Shown here one piece after another: positions 59,501 to 64,000 of a DNA stretch of 64,000 bases (positions within the stretch are counted from its first letter, which is position 1; every line of letters starts with the position of its first letter). Origin of the DNA: Enoplolaimus lenunculus (Eukaryota > Nematoda > Enoplea > Enoplida > Thoracostomopsidae); contig JASANG010003796.1 of assembly GCA_030248215.1 (NCBI GenBank), positions 1-64,000 of the forward strand, given 5' to 3'. A program made the translations under genes and the position numbers. Below the pieces are notes generated by a model. The model saw nothing but the letters and a program-made list of their open reading frames with translations. It was not told the origin of the DNA and did no database searches.

Positions 59501-62500
59501 TATGTTTTGTTATAGCACCAAGTAGATTAACAACGTTCACATGATGCCCAACGAAAATCATAATTTTCAACTCGGATAGTAGGGCGCGTTGGTGTTCAAT
59601 ATTCATTCCATCTGTAACAGCCAATTAGATTTTCAATGGAAACCTGGCGACAAAAATTCGATCAGTACAGTATCACCCATCGGGCCCATGTATAGAACAG
59701 GGCCGGATCGTTTTCCGTAGGGGCTGTAATAGAGTCAGTTAAGCTTTAGACTTAATTTTTTGCTTAGGCTTAGGCTTAGGCTTAGGCTTGGGAATAGGTT
59801 CATCCTTACGCTTAGGCTTAGGCTTGGGAATAGGTTCATCCTTACGCTTAGGCTTAGGCTTAGGCTTAGGAATATGCGTATACTACTGTTCCGGCCATGT
59901 TCTATACATGGGCCACCCATCGTCAGGCCCGTAGCCAGCTCACCTTGCTAGGTGAGCTACACATTTTTAAGTTTGGGCGCGCAAGAGTTTTCGATGACTT
60001 ACAAGCAAGGTTGAAAATTTGGGCATATGTAAAGGTCAGGGGCAAAACGTTTTTCAGTGGGCTAGAAAAAAGTAAGCTTAAGCTTTAGGCTAATTTTTTT
60101 GCTTGGCTTAGGCTCAGGCTTAAGTTTAGGCTTAGGAATATGCTCATTCTTGCGCTTAGGCTTAGGCTTAGGCTTTCAGCCCTGTTCTTTACATTGACCA
60201 AAATTTTCCAATGGGGGCCAAAATTCTTCCAAAGGGTTGAGCTTCGTTAAGCAGATGAAGGTTTAAACAAAATGTTGGCGAAAACTTTTCACATTCTATT
60301 AGAATAACTTTTCATTGCCTCCAAGTGTGTAGCCACGATTTCATTTCGATAAAAAATAAGGCTCATGTATAAAACAACGCCGGATCGTTTTCCGTACCGG
60401 CAAGATAGGAATCGGCTCATCGTTACGCTTAGGCTTAGGCTTAGCAATACGCTTATACTACTGTTCCGGCCCTGTTCTATACATGGGCCAATAGCAGTTG
60501 TAGCGACCGACAACACGACAACAATAAACGAGAAAATTGTTTTTAACGTTTAGCAAGCAGTTGATTAAGGGCTGGGTAAAACTATTTTAATGTCGTCCGG
60601 CGCCATGCGGCAAAGATACCTCAACCCTAACGCTGGTTAAATCACATTTTCGCCTCTCTTGAAATTGCGCGGGGATACATACGTACTGCCTAACTATCCG
60701 CTATTAATTTGCTCCAAGCATCAATATCTATTCTTAAGATTTGTATCATTGTAAACCATAGGTTTAGCTGAGTTTGCTAATGTAAACGAACCACTCTTAA
60801 ACGTAAGTTCAAACCAAAACCTAAACGTGGGCCTAAGTCAGCCAATGATATCGCCATAAAATCTGTTGTATTTTGATATCTTCCAATCAGATTTAATTTG
60901 ATTTCAATGAGTTGTTCAAAACCCTGTTGTATTTTGACATCTTCCAATCGGATTTAATTTGATTTCAATGAGTTGTTCAAAACCCTGTTGTATTTTGACA
61001 TCTTCCAGTCGGATTTAATTTGATTTCAGTGAGTTGTTCAAAAGCCTGTTGTATTTTGACATCTTCGAATCAGATTTAATTGGTTGTATTTTGTCACCTT
61101 CATCTTCCAATCAGATTACATTTGATTTCAATGCGTTATTCTGACTATCCTAAACCAAAATGGACGTTTAAGACGGCGACACCAATTGTCCGTTGGATCA
61201 AACAGATGTTAGTGGTACAACATTTATTAAGAAATGCTTACTTGCAGGCATTTTAACCGCAACGTTTATACAGTCGCCATTTTCATCGTTTGTTGTTAGC
61301 AAACCTTCGCAGACTTTGCCAAACTGACCATGTCCGAGTATTTGCTCTGCAAAAAATTTTCTAGTTGAATTTCAACGGTTGTTGAAAACAAATGACTGCT
61401 CCAATCACCTTGCATCTTTAGTCGAACGCTTTCATCTTGCTTGAGGGGGCGGTTTCTGGTTACAGGCAAAAAGATGTGACCCATGTATATTAATATATTA
61501 GGTTTTTGAATCACCCCCCCGGCCGAACAATTAAGCTAGCTAATTGCATATATGGTAAACAAATTTTTCATGCCCCATGTAGAAACCTTCCTGCAACCTC
61601 TACTAACTACACGATTGGCCAGAATTTGTTGGTACTAATCACACAGTAGTTAATAGGAATCGATTTAGCGGCATGCTTATAACTAAGGATGTGAACGAAT
61701 AGTAAAAATAACGGAAACAGATATCCGGTTACGCCCTGTTTACATAAATTGAGCCTTTCCGGCGACTTACTTATTTCCACATTTTCTCTCGGTATTTCAT
61801 AGCGGAAATCGTATGGTAGATTTTCCGCTTGAACGTGCAACGGTAGTTCCGGATTGATTGACATCCGGTTTTCAGCGGACGCTGTCAACTGTCGGTACAG
61901 TTCGGTTAGAAGTTCAATCTTTAATTGAGAAAAAAAATTATTTTTGAAAACTGAAAATCAAAGGAAACGTCAAACGAAATTTTAAAGACTGTTTACTAAT
62001 TTTAGTGCCGGATTTCAACATTTTTCAACAGGGAAATATACTTTGTCTTTCGAAAAGTTTACCCTTTAAAACCCGTTTATAGCGAACATTGATATCTACA
62101 TATTAAAGCTGAAACACCCCACATACGTATTTTGGACAACTTTCCACCGTTACTATGTGTACGCGATTGTTCTATGAAAAAAATTTGCAAGGAAATTTTT
62201 GTGCGTTCGCTACTTTTGCGCATTGCACAAAGCTGGCAGACTAGTATACTTTATTATAAATTCTGCAGAAGGTGCCAAAACGCCCTATAATCTTCAGATG
62301 AACCATTTCCGTCGCAAATTTTTCACCACATTTAACGGCTGATGGAAGAACACAATGATCCATCCTAATCCTACCGACTGTCAGAAAGGGCTCGTGACAG
62401 AATACATCCTTCTATCCTGGCTTGATTGAAGATTTTTATTTGAAATTTAGAGGCAGGCTTGTAATTTCTGAAAATGACAAAACTTAAAATTCAAATATGT

Positions 62501-63979
62501 TATACTTACACGCTTTTTCTCACGTTTCTTCATAATCACAACGTAAATACCAAGTAAAACGATAACAAGCAACGCGATAACTCCAATGATACTCATTATG
62601 ATAATCACAGTTGGACTTAATCGTTTTCCGCCTCCTAAAAATGTAGGCCAATGTATAGAACAGGGCCGTAACAGTAGTATAAGCGTATTCTTAAGCCTAC
62701 GCGCAAGAATGAGCTTATACCTAAGCGTAAGCATAAGCCTGAGCAAAAAATACCGTAATGCTTAAACTTACTCTATTGCAGTGGTCAGAAAAACGCTCGG
62801 CCCTTGATCTTTAATGGGTTTTCGATGACAAACAAGCAAGGTAGAAAGTTTTCCAGATAGGGGAATTTCCCAGGGGAGCTCAACCACCCTAACCACCCTT
62901 GGCTACAGGACCGAGAACTGAGCCTCAATGACCGACATGGTAACCTTGTTGAACCCCCAAAGGCCGTTGTGCGTCCTGCGAGACGCGCCTTGAACACTTG
63001 GGCCGACCATATGGAAAGGCCCCAGTTACTGTGAGAGGTGAGGGCTTCATGAAGCATAGTCTTGGCCCCTTAGAAGTGATTATGGTAAAGGCTAAAATTG
63101 TTCAAAGGAACTATTTCAACCGCCGGTTTGGTTACCTTTAACGTTTAGTTTAATTGATTTACGTGCGGTACCACGTCTATTTTGTGCAAGGCATTCATAA
63201 ACTCCGGCATCTTCAGGTACAAGACGCGAAAACGTAATATTTTGACCGCCATCGGCAAATGTCACACCACTTCGTGGTTTGTATTGTTTGTTATCCTGAA
63301 ACAATTTTAGAATTTAAATTAGAATTTTTTGACCAGAGGAATATTAAAATTGATTACCAGAGGTAAGGAAAAAAAGACTTGAATCCCTTTATTCGACATC
63401 CTACCCTGTAGGTGCATCAGTCGTAGGCATAGCACAAATTGGAAGATTCTTTAAATTGCTGCGTGATAAGAGCCCATGTAAAGATCAGGGGCGGAACGTT
63501 TGTCTGTGGGAGTGCAATAGCGTAAAGCTTACGCTTGAGACTATTTTTTCGCTTAGGTTTAGGCTTGGGCTTTGGAATATGCTAATTCTTACGCTTAGAC
63601 TTAGACCTAGGAATATGCTTATACTACTTTAAACGGCCATGTATACATTAGTCGCATCAAGCATATGAAAATTGTGACCCAGATTGGCAACACAGAAGTG
63701 TGGGACCACGAGTGGGTGGCTGACAACCCGAGATACATTTAGTTTTTCCCAGGAGGGCTTGACTCAATCCGTATGCTGAACGTCCGCCCCCCTCCCCGAT
63801 TGCAATCGTTTTTGTTCCCTCGAGTATGCCAGATTCACTTGAAGATTGTACCTTAAACCAAACAATTTGTGGAAACGGACGTCCGCTAACATCACATCGC
63901 ATTACAAATGCTGTTTTATACGTTCCGTCAATGACGCTGCGACTACTTGAGCGTGGATTTATTTTTGGGATGGTTGACT
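50520..63979 (-). CDS. Receptor tyrosine kinase, PDGFR/VEGFR-like, Ig domain to stop (5' end outside)
   Basis: Exons, minus strand: 63979-63852, 63295-63136, 62634-62510, 61918-61771, 61346-61242, 59611-59492, 58105-57867, 57225-57091, 56392-56276, 54497-54427, 53235-53095, 51721-51616, 50819-50520. All are GT-AG and join in frame for 630 residues; the first codon is split with an exon beyond 64000. Residues 1-95 are an Ig domain ([24 protein letters not shown]); 105-130 a membrane helix followed by KKREKKR. Kinase: glycine loop GHGQFGKV (191-198), Lys218 in VAVKM, helix-C Glu235 in [12 protein letters not shown] (389-396), DFG (409-411). Residues about 283-350 form a Ser/Asp-rich kinase insert, the mark of class III/V receptors. 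[20 protein letters not shown] is close to VEGFR. The APE motif reads AIE (WMAIES), as in RET/TIE, and the activation loop has one Tyr. The 99-residue tail contains several Tyr and ends SRYV. Role inferred: membrane growth-factor receptor. Confidence 0.93.
50829..51010. mobile_element. Family F MITE about 8 nt from a splice acceptor
   Basis: TAATAATTCACATGTGCAAT at the left and CACGTGTGAATGGGGTTTA at the right, with AATATT on both sides. The last kinase exon begins at 50819, so this element supplies most of the end of the last intron. Confidence 0.7.
51386..51595 (+). mobile_element. Family B/A-type MITE next to a splice donor
   Basis: GGCCCATGTTACTTTAAGGG at the left and TTATACATGGGCC at the right, with GGTGGGTCTATAAATAAGTA and TTAGGC-like repeats inside. 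The left end is family B, the right end family A, suggesting a recombinant. It ends about 20 nt from the exon at 51616. Confidence 0.6.
52040..52250 (-). mobile_element. Family A MITE abutting a truncated copy
   Basis: GCCAATGTATAGCACAGAAC at the left and CTGATCTTTACATGTGCC at the right. Directly before it CCTAAGCGAAATCTAAGCCT is the remnant of another copy. Confidence 0.6.
52359..52740. mobile_element. ACTTAAGT-rich element with inverted termini
   Basis: TTGGCTGGGTTTCCAAAATG at the left, AAGGTTTCAGAAACCTAGCT at the right; the same family as 38571-38936. It lies in a kinase intron. Confidence 0.65.
52838..52940 (-). mobile_element. Family A MITE fragment
   Basis: ATGCATAGCATAAGGCCGTA, ACAGTAGTATTAGCATATTC and CCTAAGCC runs match family A; no clear right terminus. 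Confidence 0.45.
53285..54062. repeat. Tandem array of about 127-130-bp units in a kinase intron
   Basis: About six units carry, in order, a CTTAGGCATAGGCTTAGGTA block, AAACGTTTAAGTTACCGAAG, CCTAAGCCTAAGCCTAAA, and ATTATCTTGGCTCTTGTAGA with CTATCACCCACTGTAAATA. Each unit is itself partly palindromic, because TTAGGC and CCTAAG arms face each other. At 53368-53445 two arms of 34 bp (AATTATCTTGGCTCTTGTAG and its complement) form a strong hairpin. Confidence 0.9.
54548..55529. mobile_element. Compound family A insertion with a perfect 8-bp duplication
   Basis: It starts GGTCCATGTAAACATCAGGG and ends CCTGTTCTATACATTGGCC, with AAAACTTC unchanged on both sides (54540-54547, 55530-55537). Inside are two family A units meeting at about 55386 (CATTGGCC followed by TATATATAGAACAGGGCC). 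A GC-rich stretch (54657-55326) splits the first; it has CGGGGCGGGACGGG at one side and CGGGGCGGAGCG at the other. Confidence 0.85.
55783..56150. mobile_element. Family A MITE inserted into another family A copy
   Basis: The outer copy starts GCCAATGTCACTCTGAAAGT and resumes after 56093 with TTAGCAAAAAATAGTTTATG. The inner copy, 55889-56085, starts GGCCCATGTAAAGATCTGGG and ends CTTTTCTTTACATTGGCC, with CATAAGCC unchanged on both sides. Confidence 0.85.
56560..56770. mobile_element. GC-rich Harbinger-like fragment
   Basis: GACGTCCGACGCTGTCCACC, GTCGTACGACACTCGTACGA and GACGTGCGGCGCCGGACAGC resemble the core of the element at 36894-37159. Termini are not intact. Confidence 0.5.
56938..56965. 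mobile_element. Family D left-end fragment
   Basis: CAGGGTGCAACCGGATATGA, a left terminus without a partner nearby. Confidence 0.45.
57313..57652 (+). mobile_element. Family B MITE
   Basis: GGTCAATGTTACTTTGAGGG at the left and GCCCATGAAAGTAACATTG at the right; a second start-like GTCCGAGCTACTTTGAGG at 57458 suggests two merged copies. Confidence 0.6.
58396..58593 (-). mobile_element. Family A MITE
   Basis: ATAATGTATAGAACAGGACC at the left and GATCTTCACATGGGTCC at the right, CCTAAGCC repeats inside. Confidence 0.65.
58806..59336 (-). mobile_element. Expanded family B MITE with a T-poor GC-rich patch
   Basis: GCCAATGTTACGTTTAGGGC at the left and CTAAAAGTAACATGGCCC at the right. The interior repeats CCTAAGCCTAAACGTTGC with AAAAGCGT at least five times. 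From 59062 to 59225 it changes abruptly to C- and A-rich text with few T. Confidence 0.65.
59400..59513. repeat. Tandem duplication across a splice donor
   Basis: ATTTATTGATTTGCGG(C) ... CATAAAAGAA(C/T)ATAAAACATAAAAA ... TACCTTTGACCAT occurs twice, about 66 bp apart. Minus-strand reading gives TGGTCAAAG|GTACTC (the used donor at 59492/59491) and a copy TGGTCAAAG|GTATTC at about 59432, in the intron. Confidence 0.75.
59683..59914 (+). mobile_element. Family A MITE with a perfect 8-bp duplication
   Basis: GGCCCATGTATAGAACAGGG at the left, TGTTCTATACATGGGCC at the right. ACCCATCG is unchanged on both sides (59675-59682, 59915-59922). The interior contains a duplicated block of TTAGGC runs followed by GGGAATAGGTTCATCCTTAC. 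Confidence 0.9.
59925..60199 (+). mobile_element. Dispersed GATGACTTACAAGCAAG repeat with a family A MITE
   Basis: 59928-60012 begins GGCCCGTAGCCAGCTCACCT and includes TTTTCGATGACTTACAAGCA. 60021-60199 is family A from GGGCATATGTAAAGGTCAGG to CTGTTCTTTACATTGACC, with AAAATTT-type flanks. Confidence 0.6.
60361..60489 (+). mobile_element. Short family A MITE
   Basis: GGCTCATGTATAAAACAACG at the left and CCTGTTCTATACATGGGCC at the right; only a few TTAGGC units. Confidence 0.75.
60858..61134. repeat. About 61-bp tandem repeat in a kinase intron
   Basis: Four to five units start TGTTGTATTTTGACATCTTC and contain AATCAGATTTAATTTGATTT and CAATGAGTTGTTCAAAA. The last unit is shortened. Confidence 0.9.
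62646..62815 (-). mobile_element. Family A MITE 11 nt from a splice acceptor
   Basis: GGCCAATGTATAGAACAGGG at the left; the right end is altered (GATCTTTAATGGG) and runs into the dispersed repeat at 62815-62925. The exon encoding the membrane helix starts at 62634, so the end of its intron is mostly this terminus. Confidence 0.8.
63472..63655 (+). mobile_element. Family A MITE in the Ig-domain intron
   Basis: AGCCCATGTAAAGATCAGGG and GGAACGTTTGTCTGTGGGAG at the left, TTAGG runs, and a decayed right end ACGGCCATGTATACATTAGTC. Confidence 0.7.
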
Positions 63980-64000
63980 CTAAAAATAAGCGTAGATACA

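Overview
Kind of DNA. This is AT-rich nuclear DNA from an animal. The genes are split by GT-AG introns and lie as islands in a dense crowd of short non-autonomous DNA transposons (MITEs), tRNA-derived SINEs and tandem repeats. The two recognisable proteins are an ALG-2 (PDCD6) penta-EF-hand protein and an Ig-domain receptor tyrosine kinase of the PDGFR/VEGFR type with a split kinase. Both are typical of metazoans. Base composition, compact introns and the kinase type would fit an invertebrate chordate such as a tunicate, but nothing here proves the taxon. No open transposase, reverse transcriptase or virus-like gene was seen.

Layout. 1-5.4 kb: no supportable gene; MITEs, a SINE and degenerate tandem repeats. 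5.4-10.8 kb, minus strand: a four-exon gene for an 869-residue protein with CXC-like cysteine clusters, not recognised by family. 10.8-19.8 kb: repeats only. 19.8-21.8 kb, minus: a complete six-exon PDCD6/ALG-2 gene of 172 residues; a possible terminal exon of another gene lies just upstream of it at 22.2-22.4 kb. 22.5-36.5 kb: repeats, including a 1.5 kb GTCCCA-type minisatellite framed by terminal inverted repeats (27.6-29.3 kb) and several nested MITEs. 36.6-42.4 kb, plus: the last four exons (490 residues) of an unidentified gene with a Gln/His-rich tract. 44.0-49.4 kb, plus: a three-exon gene for an unidentified 507-residue protein that looks tail-anchored. 50.5-64.0 kb, minus, tail to tail with the previous gene: the receptor tyrosine kinase, from its last Ig domain to its stop codon in 13 exons; its 5' part lies beyond the window.

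Repeat landscape. The dominant family (called A here) has termini GGCC(A/C)ATGTA(A/T)AGA(A/T)CAGGG, 8-bp target duplications (hAT-like) and arrays of TTAGGC inside. Others are B (a relative of A, termini GGCCAATGTTACTTTA), C (TA-flanked, termini CTGTAGTGACCCGAATAAGA), D (hAT-like, CAGGGTGYAACCGGA), F (termini rich in GCAAGTTTTTGCTGC), a Harbinger-like family with TTA/TAA duplications, several palindromic foldback families, and two tRNA-derived SINE families. Nesting is common: C in A, another element in C, A in A, and a SINE in A.

What stands out. Element ends lie within about 4-40 nt of at least nine splice sites in three genes, and one intron is bracketed almost exactly by two D-family termini. 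The reading frames join cleanly over every intron reported, which supports the gene models. Coordinates of repeat ends are read by eye and most are good to a few bases.
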